Below, piece by piece: positions 1-12,880 of a DNA stretch of 64,000 bases. The notes under the pieces were generated by a model, which was not told the DNA's origin, did not search any database, and saw only the letters and a program-made list of their open reading frames with translations. Made by a program: the position numbers and the translations under genes. This DNA is from Phoebastria nigripes (Eukaryota; Chordata; Aves; Procellariiformes; Diomedeidae): the NCBI GenBank assembly GCA_035582835.1, contig JAYKAV010002519.1, forward strand, positions 558,001 to 622,000, written 5' to 3'. The first letter of the stretch is position 1. The number at the start of each line of letters is the position of its first letter.

Positions 1-351
1 TCAAGTCCTTAACCTGAAATACATTCCTAACTTAATTGCAATTCAGTCTCTATAAAGCGTTCTAATACATAGCACCATCACAATAGGCAAAATATGCTGA
101 AAAGAAAGCAGTCATTTTCACCAAAAAAAATAGAATATAAAGTCAAGAACAGGTGAATAAAGTGAACAATCCGGAAGAAATGTTTCATTCTTGTTGAAGT
201 TACTGTTGCTATTGCATTGTTGATCTTTGCACATGATTTGGCCTCTGGGCTCTTTCAGTTGGAAAATGGATGGAAACAAAAGAAAAAATATCCTAGAAAA
301 GGCAACTGAGAATGCAACTTAGAAGACAATATCACTGGAATATTTTCCTCT

Positions 352-370
352 CCCCCCCCCCCCCCCCCCC
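352..370. repeat. Poly-C run (19 bp)
   Basis: This is an uninterrupted run of 19 cytosines after TCTCT. Such runs are length-unstable and error-prone in assembly. Confidence 0.95.
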
Positions 371-3300
371 TTTAAGTTTCACTATTTAGTCTGCCTTCAG
401 ATTATAAGGAATTAGATTTTCCCTTGGTTTTCTTTGTTTCCTTTCACAAACAAATACTTCAAGGTCTAATGGAGATGAATAATGGAAATGTGGAGTCTCA
501 GGTATATTCATAACCAAATGGGTTGACTTCACTTCATTGGAAAATGTGATATGAGTGTCATGCAGATCATTAAGAAGTCTCTGGTATATGACCAGTCATA
601 TTTTTCAGGTTTTCATGGAAATGTTTTCAAACATTAAATAAAAGCAGAGAGTTATTCATTGCTGCCTATTGATCCTTCTGTATTTATATCTTCTATTTAA
701 AAAACTATCAGCCAGGAAGTGAGTGAAAATAAAGCTAACTGGACTGAGATGACTAATCACATGCCATGAGTAACAAATAGTCAAAATGAACTGTGCCGCT
801 TCTGTGAAAGCAGACTGTGCCAACAGTGAGTGGTTAAGAATTATGGTCCATGAGAAGATGCTGTGTTCTCAAAATCCAGCTGAGGGTCAGTGTGTTCCCA
901 AAGTCCAAGATAAAGCAGTCAGGTTTAGTACAGAATGCTCCTTGGCTGAATATTTGTAAACACTTAGGGCCAGATCTCATCTGCTTCAATCAAGGCTTGA
1001 TTACTGAAACCTGTTTCCATAAGGCCCTGCAGAAGGACCAGAACTGCTTAAGCCTTCAAAACATCCCTCATTGCCCATCTATGTACAGAAACACCTATGT
1101 TGGAATTTGTGATTCAAATTCTATTAAAATTTTGTTTGGTATTTAAATGGTTTTTGAAAAATCCCAAGGCACTAACTATGGCCCTTCTAGAACATATAAC
1201 TTCTGCTGGCTTCCCACTGTCAGAAGACGTGTGAGACTATCTTGGATGTGAAAAATATAGGGTCACAACAGCAGCAGTCCTTTTTCCTGAACTGAGTTGA
1301 TACGCTAGTCCTATGTATATACTTTTCATATAGAAATACTTTTAAAGGATGAAATAATTTTCTCTTGTGAGATAACTATCACTTGTACGGGTTTGTACCA
1401 TAAAGTGTCAGAAAGTGTCCTTCAAGTTCAGTGTGAGCCATTCAAAAAAAGGAAACCATAAATGCAATAAATGCATAATAATTATGTGTGAATGAATAAA
1501 TCAGATGGCTCTAAAATAAATCTTCTCTTTTAAAAATGTACTTACATTCTTTTAATTATTTAAATAGTAGCCAAGGATCAAATTAAAGAATTGTTAATGA
1601 AAGTGCTGCATTAAATCAGAACCATAAAAGTCAATGTCAGTAGAAATAACTGAGAAGAGACACATGACACTGCACTGAAGTCCAGCTCTGCTATCACAGT
1701 TATCAGAGTTATTGGACTGCATCATTCCCTTCTGTAAAAAACCATGATTCACAACTACATAAACATNCTTTTCAGAGAAAAGGAAGAGTGCTCTCTTCTC
1801 AGTTTGTCAGATACTGTTCAGGTGTAAATCAAAATGAGTCTGCTGAAGCAACAAGAACACAGATTTACCTTGGTTGAGAACAGGGTCCACAATATTTATT
1901 TTGTTATCTAAAGAAAAATAGGACTAAATAATAAAAATAACACTAAATAAATGTTGAGATTTTCAATGTTTTAAATGAAACCAGTAGCTTCTTATGGAAG
2001 AAATGAACAATTTCTATTTAAAAGTTTTCTTTCCTTCTACTTTGAGAGAGGGTCAGAACATGTCTACAAGAAGGCTGAGAATGTTTCTCTTCACAATTCA
2101 GAGTCTCTATGCCCTGAGCTGCTGTGCTTCAAAGGCTTTACAGAGGAGATGCCCACCAGCTTACACTGATATTCTCGTGCACTAAAGAAACACTGAATGT
2201 TTTACGGCAGGGAGGGTCCTCACTTCCTTTACCTCATGTAACTACATCTGGACTTCTCTACAGAAGGTAAAACAAATCCCAAAATGACAGCTGAGACCCA
2301 GAGTCACAAGTGGAGAAACCTTCTGCAATCCCTTGCTTTTCTGTCAGAAATTTTCCAGTTTACATGAAAACTTTAAAATACATTTTCTAATAAATTATTT
2401 TTCAGGGTGTTTCAGGTTTGGTTTTGTTTTCTTCTACAAAGAATCACAGGTTTGAATGGACATTTGGAGGTCAGCTTGTCTTAACAGCTGCTCAAAGGGC
2501 CAACTTAGATTAGGCTTACATCCTGTAGTAGTCACTCATCAACAACAAGAGGAAAAAAGACAAATCTAAAATAAGTTTGAAATCCGATGTGCTGCAATAA
2601 AAAAACCCTACAACAAGCAGAAGAACTGATGAGGAAAGCTACAGAGTTAATCCCCAGACATAGATAAAGAGACTATAAGCAGCTATAAAATGCACATGTT
2701 AACAAGATGTGCACTATATTGTAGTGAGGAGATCCTTCTAGAGCATTATGAAAGATGTGTCCAAAGATGTGGTGCAGTATTTCCAGGACTCAGGAAAGTA
2801 TTTGTGAAAAAAAAAAATATACAACAGGGTCGTGCAGCAGCTGGGAGGCATTGGCATATCACAGTCACGTAATGAGCTTGCAACATGTTGTTCCACCTCT
2901 AAAGCTCAGATTTGTCATCTTTTCATTTAATATAATAAAAGGGTTGGTTGTTGTTTTATAAAGTGGGGAGCAGAGCACTTATTCCATTTTTCTAAATGCA
3001 ATTTTTTTAACTGTCTGTTAAATTATTACATTTTGTCCATTTTAAACAATTTACAACAAACACAGTGCTCTATGAGGCATCAGGCACTTGAAACCTCCAG
3101 TGGCTGCTGAAACCAGCAATTGTAACTTATTTATCAGAGTTATGGCTATGCTAGAAGCCTGAAAAATTCTGCAAAAGCTACTAATATTCAGATTTCTTTT
3201 TCTTTTTTTTTAAACATACTTTATTCATGGTCAAAGCTAAACATAAACGTACAAAAGAAGGGAAGGTTGATACTAGAATAGTGCATATATGTCTGGTAAG

Positions 3301-3625
3301 TGTTTTCTGTAAAGGATACCAAGAGATGTGGAAAATGTTTAGAAAAGAACTATAGAGTTGATCTCAGGTCTGGAATAAAAATACCTTGCACTGACAGATT
3401 TAGAGCATACAATTTGTTGAGTCTGTCAAAAGAAACACGAGCTGGAACTTGATTATAGCATGGAACTACCTTGACAGGAAGAAAATAAGTTCCAAACGCC
3501 TTTATAATCTGCAGAAAAAGTACACCAAGAAACAACATTTGGGGGCTGAAGCTAAACAAATTAACATTTAAAAATTCAGCATGTATTTTTTCATTTGGCT
3601 TCCAAAAGAAAGGAATTGTGTTGTG

Positions 3626-3652
3626 TCTGTCTTGTCTGTCTGTCTGTCTCTA
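3626..3652. repeat. (TCTG)n microsatellite
   Basis: This is a short imperfect tetranucleotide repeat of TCTG units. Confidence 0.85.
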
Positions 3653-4619
3653 TGTGCTCATGCTTGAGCCTCTTGATAAATTGCCACCATGTTTGCCACA
3701 GAAGTAGATTTCTTATCTCGGAAGTACTGTCTCAGAAATTACTAAGTCTCTGCAAGCTGCCAGAAAATAAGCAACTAGAGGAGAAAGACTGTGTAGATTC
3801 TCCCCAATGAGGGAAAGACATTCACTCAGCTCCCATTAGACACCAAAGAATCCCTACTGGAGGAGTTGTTATCCATGCTCTAACTATAAGGAAAAGCTTC
3901 TGTTACAGCTAACATGCTGCTAGACACTGGAGAATCTGAATTCAGGACATAAATCCATAGGAACACAAGATGTTGTTTCTATTACTTGCAGAACTAACAG
4001 CTAAAAATGAGGATGATTAAACTCTGGAGCAAAATAAGAAGGGAAGAAATGCACTACCTTAATTTATTGCTATTTCCAATAAGGTCACATCAGGTTAGTT
4101 TTTTATGTGCACATGGTAAGAGTTTTTCTCCTGGACAGTCTCACATCTACACAGAAGAGAATATCAAAGGGTAGAGGAATGGAACAAAGAAGCATCACAA
4201 TTGCAGAGTCATTATGTCATTAAAAAGGTATGGGTTGTGCTTCTCAAAAAGGGGCCAGAAAAAACAGGACAATGGGCTATTGCCCACCTCGGTTAGAAAG
4301 GACATAGACTGAAAGCCACGACTGCTCTGTTAGTCATGCACACCCCAAGACTGTGGTTAAGCTATGGCTCATGTACTACCCTCGCTGTTTTTCCTAAATG
4401 CAGTGTATACACACTGAGTGTGATCCACCTGGAAAGAGGCAGCATCTGAACAGCAAATGCGTGTCAAAGAAGGCTTGCTGTACTCTTGTGCTCATGATTT
4501 AACTACAAATAGAGTNATAAAGGAACAAAAAGCTACTTCATATAACCAATACGTCAATGACAAGGGCACTCACCTGGAAGGTGAAGGACGTATTTCCAAA
4601 TCTCTGTTGCTCCTGATTT

Positions 4620-5804
4620 AGCCAGCACGGGTTCATGAANGGCAGGTCCTTCTTGACCAACCTGATCTCTTTCTATGACCAGGTGACCCGCCTAGTGGAT
4701 GAGGGAAAGGCTGTGGATGTGGCCTACCTGGACTTCAGTAAAGCCTTCGACACTGTCTCCCACAGCATTCTCCTAGAGAAGCTGGCAGCTCATGGCCTAG
4801 GCAGGTGTACTCTGTGCTGGGTAAAAAACTGGCTGGACGGCCGGGCCCAGAGAGTTGTGGTGAATGGAGTTAACTCCAGTTGGTGGCTGGTCACGAGCGG
4901 TGTTCCCCAGGGCTCAGTTTTGGGGCCGGTCTTGTTCAATATCTTTATCAATGATCTAGACAAGGGGATCGAGTGCTCCCTCAGTAAGTTTGCAGACGAC
5001 ACCAAGTTGGGTGGGTGTGTAGATCTGCTCAAGGGTAGGAAGGCTCTACGGAGGGATCTGGACAGGCTGGATCAATGGGCTGAGGCCAACTGCATGAGGT
5101 TCAACAAGGCCAAATGCCGGGTCCTGCAGTTCGGCCACAACAACCCCATGCAACGCTACAGGCTGGGGGAAGAGTGGCTGGAAAGCTGCCCAGAGGAAAA
5201 GGACCTGGGGATGTGGGACAAGGTGCTGGTTGACAGCCGGCTGAATATGAGCCGGCAGTGTGCCCAGGTGGCCAAGAAGGCCAATGGCATCCTGGCCTGT
5301 ATCAGAAATAGTGTGGCCAGCAGGAGTAGGGAAGGGATCGTGCCCCTGTACTCGGCACTGGTGAGGCCGCACCTCAAATACTGTGTTCAGTTTTGGGCCC
5401 CTCACTATAAGAAGGATGTTGAGGCGCTGGAGCATGTCCAGAGAAGGGCAACGAAGCTGGTGAAGGGTCTGGAGAGCAAGTCTTACGAGGAGCGGCTGCG
5501 GGAACTGGGACTGTTTAGCCTGGAGAAGAGGAGGCTCAGGGGAGACCTCATCGCACTCTACAACTACCTGAAAGGAGGTTGCAGCGAGGTGGGTGTCGGT
5601 CTCTTCTCCCAAGTAACAAGCAATGGGACGAGAGGAAATGGCCTCAAGTTGCGCCAGGGGAGGTTAGATTGGACATTAGGAAAAATTTCTTTACTGAAAG
5701 AGTGGTTAAACCACTGGAACAGGCTGCCCAGGGAAGTGGTTGAGTCACCATCCCTGGAAGTATTTGAAAGACGTGTAGATGAGGCGCTTAGGGACATGGT
5801 TTAG
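4620..5804 (+). CDS. CR1 ORF2 reverse transcriptase, C-terminal part, open frame
   Basis: The frame is open for 395 codons apart from one ambiguous base. Motifs in order are [15 protein letters not shown] (palm motif A), [20 protein letters not shown] (motif B region), and FADDTKLGG, the catalytic YADD-like motif C with both aspartates. The CR1 thumb and C-terminal region follows ([16 protein letters not shown]) and the normal family terminus ALRDMV. The endonuclease and N-terminal RT parts are absent because of 5' truncation, so the copy cannot move by itself. A 12-nt in-frame insertion at 5211-5222 changes the usual KDLGVLVDS to [13 protein letters not shown]. There is no own promoter, so it is annotated as a retrotransposon remnant and not a host gene. 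Confidence 0.85.
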   Translation, partial: SQHGFMXGRSFLTNLISFYDQVTRLVDEGKAVDVAYLDFSKAFDTVSHSILLEKLAAHGLGRCTLCWVKNWLDGRAQRVVVNGVNSSWWLVTSGVPQGSVLGPVLFNIFINDLDKGIECSLSKFADDTKLGGCVDLLKGRKALRRDLDRLDQWAEANCMRFNKAKCRVLQFGHNNPMQRYRLGEEWLESCPEEKDLGMWDKVLVDSRLNMSRQCAQVAKKANGILACIRNSVASRSREGIVPLYSALVRPHLKYCVQFWAPHYKKDVEALEHVQRRATKLVKGLESKSYEERLRELGLFSLEKRRLRGDLIALYNYLKGGCSEVGVGLFSQVTSNGTRGNGLKLRQGRLDWTLGKISLLKEWLNHWNRLPREVVESPSLEVFERRVDEALRDMV

Positions 5805-5884
5805 TGGGCATGGTGGTGTTGGGTTGGCAGTTGGACTTGATGATCTTAGAGGTCTTTTCCAACCTTAATGATTCTATGACTCTA
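4620..5884 (+). mobile_element. CR1 LINE copy 1, 5'-truncated, 3' end intact
   Basis: This is a CR1 non-LTR retrotransposon fragment. It starts abruptly inside the RT domain (frame reads [17 protein letters not shown]) and runs through the ORF2 stop at 5804. It ends in the short CR1 3' UTR with the hairpin-like GATCTTAGAGGTCTTTTCC and a degenerate ATTCTATG tail near 5869-5884. 5' truncation is typical of target-primed reverse transcription. No obvious target-site duplication is seen, as usual for CR1. Flanking DNA is unrelated AT-rich sequence. Confidence 0.95.
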
Positions 5885-7089
5885 AAGCAAGGATCTGCAC
5901 CTGGCTTATTGCATCCCAACCAACTGTCCTACCCCAAAAGTTTTAAAGGCAGTCACCCTTTTCATCTCCTCTCTCAGGCCAAAACTGTATTTAACTATTT
6001 CATGCAACTGCAATAGTGTCATCCAAGAAAATTGCAAAGGAGATCTTGTCCTTGGAAGTGAGAGACTTGGTCTCAGCTTCCAAACAGGTCTCCTGCTGGT
6101 CTGCTGAATACTCCAGCTACTGGCTTAAATAGGCTGCTAACTGCAGTGTCTCATCTCTATCGCTGATCCAGCTCTGAGGATGCCTACCAAATAAGGCCTT
6201 GCAGATGATGAGACAGGGAATGTCCAATTTCAGGATCTTACCAGGATTTGCAGATGTGGATTTGACTGTGTGACTACGTACAAACCACTGTCAGAGACAG
6301 CATTTCACATTCCAGGTTAACTGACAGTGAGACAAGCATTTTCCTTAATACAGTGGTGCCTAAATCTTGTACATGGGCCAAGAAGCCTATAGAGGCTGTC
6401 AAAATTATGAATCACACTGCTTCTAACTTTACAAATCTCAGGACATTCTCCAGTTTTGCACTGCATCACCTGAAATTTCATGTCAAATTTGTTCTCCCCT
6501 GGAATACCTCCATTGTTTCTGAGACATGGCTTTCCAAGAGGCAGTCTCCTGATCTGTGCAGATGCTCTGCATTCACAGTTGTGAGATTTTTGGCTCAGTA
6601 TTCGGCTACGCTGAAATACATCCCACATGAATAAGCCAAATTTACTAGGTAATCCAAAGTGCCCTGGGGAGGCATTTAATCCTCATCATTATCTGTCTCT
6701 AAAGTGTCTCATCCATGCATTTTATCAACTATGATCATAAATATATTTTAAGATCATTGAAGATAATACTGAACAGCATCCAACCTCATCTGAATACCAT
6801 CAGTACCCCTTGAAAACCCTTCGGTCCATGATTCCCTTTGACAGTTGCTTTTTGGGGTTTGCTACTCAGTGAATTCTTAATCTATTTAATACGTGCTTGA
6901 GTGACAATGTAAAGTGACCATTTTTAATCAGAATATTGTGCAGTCCTAAGTTGAAGGCATCATAAAGTTCTATTAGAATTGAGCAACTACTTACCTCTGT
7001 CAACCAAACTTAACAATTTTCTCACACTGAATTCAGCATCATCATATAGATGGGGAAGAGTATCTTCAGTCATAGGCTTGCCAAGCTGG
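5885..7089. other. Spacer between CR1 copies 1 and 2
   Basis: This is single-copy-looking AT-rich DNA. Open frames of about 100 codons on both strands at 6317-6634 overlap each other and have no recognisable domain. Confidence 0.6.
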
Positions 7090-10000
7090 TGAAGAGGGCT
7101 TTAAACTAGAGATGCCGAGGGAGGGAACCTCAATCCATCCCACTCCTACCAGTTTGATGCCAGGGCCAGCAATAGATGCCCAGAGCCTGGAGAAGGATCA
7201 CAGGTCAGCAGGAGAGCACCTGAAGAGCAGCACAAAGGAACTCCAGCCAGTAAGTCAGCTTCATTGGGGGCCCAACTTAAATGCCTCTATGCAAACACGC
7301 GTAGCATGGGGAATAAACAAGAAGAGTTAGAGACGTGCGCACGCCTGCAGGGCTACGATCTTACTGGCATCACAGAGACAAGGTGGGATGGCTCCTATGA
7401 TTGGAATGTTGGGATGGAAGGATACAGGCTCTTTAGGAAGGACAGGCAGGGGAGATGAGGAGGGGGTGTCGCCCTCTGTGTCAATGACCAGCTGGAGTGC
7501 ATGAAGCTCCGCCCGGGGATGGATGAGGAGCTGACCGAGAGCTTATGGGTCAGGATCAAAGGGAGGGCAGGGACAGGTGACATTACAGTGGGGGTCTGCT
7601 ACAGGCCACTCGACCAGGAAGACCGAGCGGATGAGGCCCTCTGCAGACAGATAGGAGCAGCCTCACAATCACAAGCCCTGGTCCTCATGGGGGACTTCAA
7701 CCACCCCGATATCTGTTGGAGGGACAACACGGNAGNNCNTAAGCAATCCNNGAGGTTCCTGGAATGCATCAATGATAACTTCCTTCTCCAAGTGGTAGAG
7801 GAGCCAACGAGGAGAGGTGCTGTGCTGGACCTTGTTCTCACCAGCAAGGANCGGCTGGTGGAGAATGTGAAGCTCGAGGGCAGCCTGGGCTGCAGTGACC
7901 GTGAAATGGTGGAGTTCAAGATCCTTAGGGCACNGAGGAGGGCANNCAGCAAGCTCACTNCCCTGGACTTCAGGAGAGCAGACTTTGGCCTCTTCAGGGA
8001 TCTGCTTGGTAGAGTGCCATGAGATAAAGCCTTGGAGGGAAGAGGGGCCCAAGAAAGCTGGGTAATATTCAAGGATCACCTCCTCCAAGTTCAGGAGCAA
8101 TGCATCCCAACAAAGAGGAAGTCAGGCAAAAACGCCAGGAGGCCTGCATGGATGAACAAGGAGCTCCTGGACAAACTCAAACACAAACAGGAAGCCTACA
8201 GAGGGTGGAAGCAAGGACAGGTAGCCTGGGAGGAATACAGAGAAATTGTCCGAGCAGCCAGGGATCAGGTTAGGAAAGCTAAAGCCCTGATAGAATTAAA
8301 TCTGGCCAGGGACATCAAGGGCAACAAGAAAAGCTTCTATAGGTACGTCGGGGATAAAAGGAAGATGAGGGAAAATGTGGGCTCTCTGGAACGAAACGGG
8401 ATACAGAGGAGGCTGAGATACTCAATGAGTTTTTTGCCTCAGTCTTCACCAGCAAGTGCTCGAGCCTCACCGCCCAAGCTGCAAAAGGCAAAGGCAGGGA
8501 CTGGGAGAATGAAGAGCCACCCACCGTAGGAGAAGATCAGGTTCGAGACCATCTAAGGAGCCTGAAGGTGCATAAGTCCACAGGACCTGATGAGATCCAC
8601 CCGCGCATCCTGAGGGAACTGGCAGATGAAGTTGCTAAGCCACTATCCATCATATTTGAGAAGTCGTGGCAGCCTGGTGAAGTTCCCACTGACTGGAAAA
8701 GGCGAAACATCATAACACCCATTTTTAAAAAGGGAAGAAAGGAAGACCCGGGGAACTACAGGCCAGTCAGTCTCACCTCTGTGCCTGGGAAGATCACGGA
8801 ACAGATTGTCCTGGAAGCTATGCTAAGGCACAGGGAGGACAGGGAGGTGATTCGAGATAGCCAGCATGGCTTCACCAAGGGCAAGTCCTGTCTGACCAAC
8901 CTGGTGGCCTTCTATGATGGAGTGACTACATCAGTGGACATGGGAAGAGCTACAGATGTCATCTATCTGGACCTCTGTAAGGCCTTTCACACGGTCCCNC
9001 ACAACATCCTTCTCTCTAAACTGGAGAGGTATGGATTTGATGGGTGGACTGTCCGGTGGGTGAGGAATTGGTTGGATGGTCGCATCCAGAGGGTAGTGGT
9101 CAACTGCTCAATGTCCAGATGGAGGTCGGTGACAAGTGGCATCCCACAGGGGTCCGTATTGGGACCAGTACTGTTTAATATCTTCATCAATGACATAGAC
9201 AGTGGGATCGAGTGCACCCTCAGCAAGTTTGCAGATGACACCAAGATGAGTGGTGCAGTCNACACACCTGAGGGAAGGGATGCCATCCAGAGGGACCTGG
9301 ACAAGCTGGAGAAGTGGGCCCCTGTGAACCTCATGAGGTTCCACAAGGTCCTGCACCTGGGTCGGCGCAACCCCCAGTATCAATACAGGCTGGGGGGTGA
9401 AGGGATTGAGAGCAGCCCTGCCGAGAAGGACTTGGGGGTACTGGTGGATGAAAAGCTGGACATGAGCCAGCAATATGCACTCGCAGCCCAGAAGGCCAAC
9501 TGCATCCTGGGCTGCATCAAAAGAAGCGTGGCCTGCAGGTTGAGGGAGGTGATTCTGCCCCTCTACTCTGCTCTGGTGAGACCCCAACTGCAGTACTGCG
9601 TCCAGCTCTGGAGCCCTCAACATGAGAAGACATGGACCTGTTGGAGCGGGTCCAGAGGAGGGCCACAAAAATGATCAGGGGGATGGAACGCCTTTCCTAT
9701 GAAGAAAGGTTGAGAGAGTTGGGGTTGTCCAGCCTGGAGAAGTGAAGGCTTCAGGGAGACCTTATTGCAGCCTTTCAGTACTTAAAGGGGGCTTAGTAAG
9801 AAAGATGGCAGCAAACTTTTTAGCAGGGCCTGTTGCGACAGGACAAGGGGGAATGGTTTTAAACTGAAAGAGGGTAGATTTAGACTAGATATAAGGAAAA
9901 AATTTTTTACGGTGAGGGTGGTGAAACAGGTTGCCCAGAGAGGTGGTAGATGCCCCATCCCTGGAAACATTCAAGGTCCGGTTGAAGGGGGCTCTGAGCA

Positions 10001-10100
10001 ACCTGCTCTAGTTGAAGATGTCCCTGCGCATGGCAGGGGGGTTGGACTAGATGACCTTTAAAGGTCCCTTCCAACCCAAACTATTCTATGATTCTATGAT
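7090..10100 (+). mobile_element. CR1 LINE copy 2, about 3.0 kb with endonuclease and RT regions
   Basis: This is the longest CR1 in the window. It starts near GGGCTTTAAACTAG (typical sequence ahead of CR1 ORF2), covers the endonuclease and RT regions, and ends with CCTTTAAAGGTCCCTTCCAACCC and two to three ATTCTATG units at about 10083-10100. Its 3' end differs from copies 1, 3 and 4, which carry GATCTTAGAGGTCTTTTCC, so it belongs to a different subfamily. It contains several ambiguous bases around 7732-7966. Confidence 0.95.
7261..9750 (+). pseudogene. CR1 ORF2 (AP-endonuclease plus reverse transcriptase), inactivated
   Basis: The endonuclease part reads LYANTRSMGNKQEELE, ITETRWDGSYDWN, GVCYRPLDQE, LMGDFNHPDICW and GCSDREMVEF. 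The last normally has SDH, so the catalytic His appears replaced by Arg (codon 7900-7902). The linker ([19 protein letters not shown]) and the RT follow ([89 protein letters not shown]). Breaks seen are a TGA at 7456-7458 where the family has Arg, a TGA at 8020-8022 replacing Trp of the WDKAL motif, and a small deletion with frameshift just before 8400. A one-base deletion near 9626 is followed by another in-frame TGA near 9743. It is therefore a dead ORF2. Confidence 0.93.
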
Positions 10101-12449
10101 ATTCCTAGACTTTATAGAGGTCCCTTACTCATTGTTATTAGGACGAACTATTAAAAACTATTTCTTGGCTAAGGTGAATTGATCCGAAATATCTTAAGTG
10201 GCCAATAGTCTTCATTCCAAACACTCACTTATAGCAATAGCAAAAAGGTTTCATACTGCTAACCTGCGAGACCAATGTTTTCTTTACAGCCCACTTTGTT
10301 TATCTTTCAACATGGTTCACTTATTTACAGTTTAACAGGTCACTCACTGACTAATACCTAGGGAACATTACTATTGGAGACCTGTACAATACCGGAGTAA
10401 AAAACCTGTGCTGCTATGAAAAAATGGACATTTTAAAGCCTAACGTGTTTTCTGATTTGAAGTAGAGACCATTTAGCATTAATGGCCATTTTCCTTTGCC
10501 AACATAATGTTTTAACAAGCTTCTCTTACAAACCAGTAGGCTACCAAATACTAGTTCTAAGTTTTCCCACCCACCCTGGAATGTATAAAGTGAAGAGAAC
10601 AAACAGAATATTCATTTAATGTATCAGAAGGGCTTGAAAGAGAGCACAGCAGGAAAAGCAAAGAAGAAACGGGAAGGTTACAAATGTGAATTCTTGCGTT
10701 TTGCTGGTCCCGGGCACTGGTGGGGCCCTTAAGCAAAAGTGATTACATCCAATGAGAGAGTTGCCTGAACACACGATATAGGGTGCACAGTTAGACAGTT
10801 AGGCTCTAAAGGGCATTATTTTAACAAAACATGATGGAGATATTACCATTAAAATTGAAAAAGGACTACACAAAGAAGAAAACATGAAAATGAAAAGTCC
10901 TAGTTAGCTACTTTTTTTTTTTCTGGGTGTTTTTTTTCCAGAAATTTGCCAAATTAACCCACTTGGTTCACAACAACGAATTTTTCAAAAGCATCAGCTG
11001 TTATTAAAATGTCAGCATTTTCTCTTCTCTGTTCCTAAAGATGTCCAACAAAAACTTCTGCTGGTATTTCCACAGTCACTAACAACAGCCAGAAAATTCT
11101 TGGTGAAGCTTTAAATTATTGACTAAAAAGAGATCAGAAACCATTGCGCAGCACTCAGAGGAGGCTGATTGGAAAGATCTGATGAGCATTAGTAAGGGTT
11201 AGATGTGGTCCAACTTGCCCTTAAAGTGTAATCAAAGCCCTATCTCAAAGTTTTGTCACAGCTCTTATATGAATGACAGCAACAATCTATTTCCACCCAG
11301 ATTTGTAGCAAGATTGCAGCCAAAAGACCAGAGCATTTGAGACTTTCTTCCTCCTCTGACTGGGAGGCAGCAGTTTGCTTCACAGACTACTGATTTCTCT
11401 GCAACAGTAGTTCCATTAATACCTGTCTCTTGTTAAAAGGTTGCACCCACCCCAGCCAAGAACAAAATCAAACACAAAAGGAAATAACACTGAAGATCCA
11501 TTTATGTGAATATTCCTCTCTTTTTTTTTACAATAACAATGAAGGAGAACAGCAGAAGCAGTTGTTTCTTGCTGTCAGTTTGACATAATACAAACCAAGT
11601 GGTTATGGAAAAAATATAGTATTAGCTATCCAAGCATGTGTTCAGCCTAGCGTGTGCACTCATGTGCACTGGAAAAACACAGTGCACAAATGCAAAAACA
11701 CAACTGTTTGAGAACTAGCAGTATCTCGTGTACACAGATGGGCAGTAACATGGAGAAAAGTACGTTCAAAAATTCATTCAACATTCTTCATTTCCCTCTT
11801 CTCTCGAATACTGGGTTCACAGATGTTTATTACCCTCCCAAAGCGATGCACACAGTACTCACAGAAGAAGCTTTGGTTGCAAAAATGTTCAAAGAGAGGA
11901 GAGTCCTAGTACATGGCAATGTGCATCAGACCTTCCAGCTTTCTGAGGCATAAATGTAGGACACAATTACAGGAAGTGAGAAGGACAAAGAAAATACTCA
12001 GGGAGGGAAATTAAGATGTTGTGAGTTTTATTTTCTGAATATAAATAAATTATTTAATAGCACTTTCATAATCTTTTATTGTCCATGTAAATTATCTCCA
12101 GTGACATATATGAAGTAACACTAAATTTATGCCAGAAGGGAGGTAGCTTTGGCATTGAAATGGAAGCCAATGGAGAATTTCTTTTTATATGTTTTCATGG
12201 GAGCATTTTCTCAGGAGGCATTCATGAATTGATATTGAAAGCTGTTTGTGGATTTGGGAATCACTCAGTGAGGAAACAGAAACAGGTCACCGCTATTTCC
12301 TATTCTTGGAGTATGGTAGTATTGCAAAACCGTTATTGACAAAAGCTGCTGAATGTCAGTATTCCCATGAATGCATCTTTCCTTCTTTCACACAGAAGTT
12401 GTCAGCTATCTCTGTGGCTGCTCCTGTCTCTAGGGTTCCTCAAAAGGCA

Positions 12450-12880
12450 GAGCCAAGGTAGACAGGGAAAGGACAGGCCTGGAGTCACACAAAGCTGCTC
12501 CCACATGGCTCCCATGGAACTTTTCCAGTGATGCAACTTGTTGTACATATCATTCCAGATATGACCAAAAGCAAAGACCCTGGAGACTTTGGTCCCGCAA
12601 GCGGCCTGAAGGTTGTTGAAGACCAGGCTGGTCACAAGAAACTGCCCTAGGAAAATCCCCTCTTCTTGTGGGATGATATGAGTAGTAATAAAGAATACTT
12701 GGAACAGACTGTGTGAAAATGCCATAAACTACTGATAGAATTTTACACTGTCTTTACAGGCAATGGCAAAAAGTCTAAGGCAATAAAGAATCAGGGCTAT
12801 TACATTTGGTATTGTCCATTTAGGCAAGACTTCTGCCCATGTGATTCTCACTATGGAGCTAGATTTGTGATAGATTTCTT
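12450..12880 (-). other. Possible decayed coding remnant, unrecognised
   Basis: One minus-strand frame stays open for about 140 codons with a single TAG at 12729-12731. Its composition looks protein-like: SIVRITWAEVLPKWTIPN, a hydrophobic VIALILYCLRLFAIA, and after the stop FMAFSHSLFQVFFITTHI, FLGQFLVTSLVFNNLQ and FGHIWNDMYNKLHHW. It is rich in Trp and aromatics with even hydrophobic segments. I do not recognise the family. The TAG could be a mutated Trp codon. It may equally be chance in AT-rich DNA. Confidence 0.2.

Larger units (their letters stand above)
1..4619. other. Gene-poor AT-rich sequence
   Basis: No exon, RNA gene or transposon was recognised here apart from the poly-C and TCTG repeats. 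All open frames are under 100 codons with no familiar motifs. Confidence 0.6.

Noticed and set aside
4790..5797. Minus-strand open frames across CR1 copy 1 (up to 188 codons)
   Set aside because: They are shadow frames of the GC-richer CR1 RT coding strand.
7731..7970. Clusters of ambiguous bases in CR1 copy 2 as biological variation
   Set aside because: They more likely reflect collapsed or low-quality repeat assembly. Single Ns occur throughout the window.
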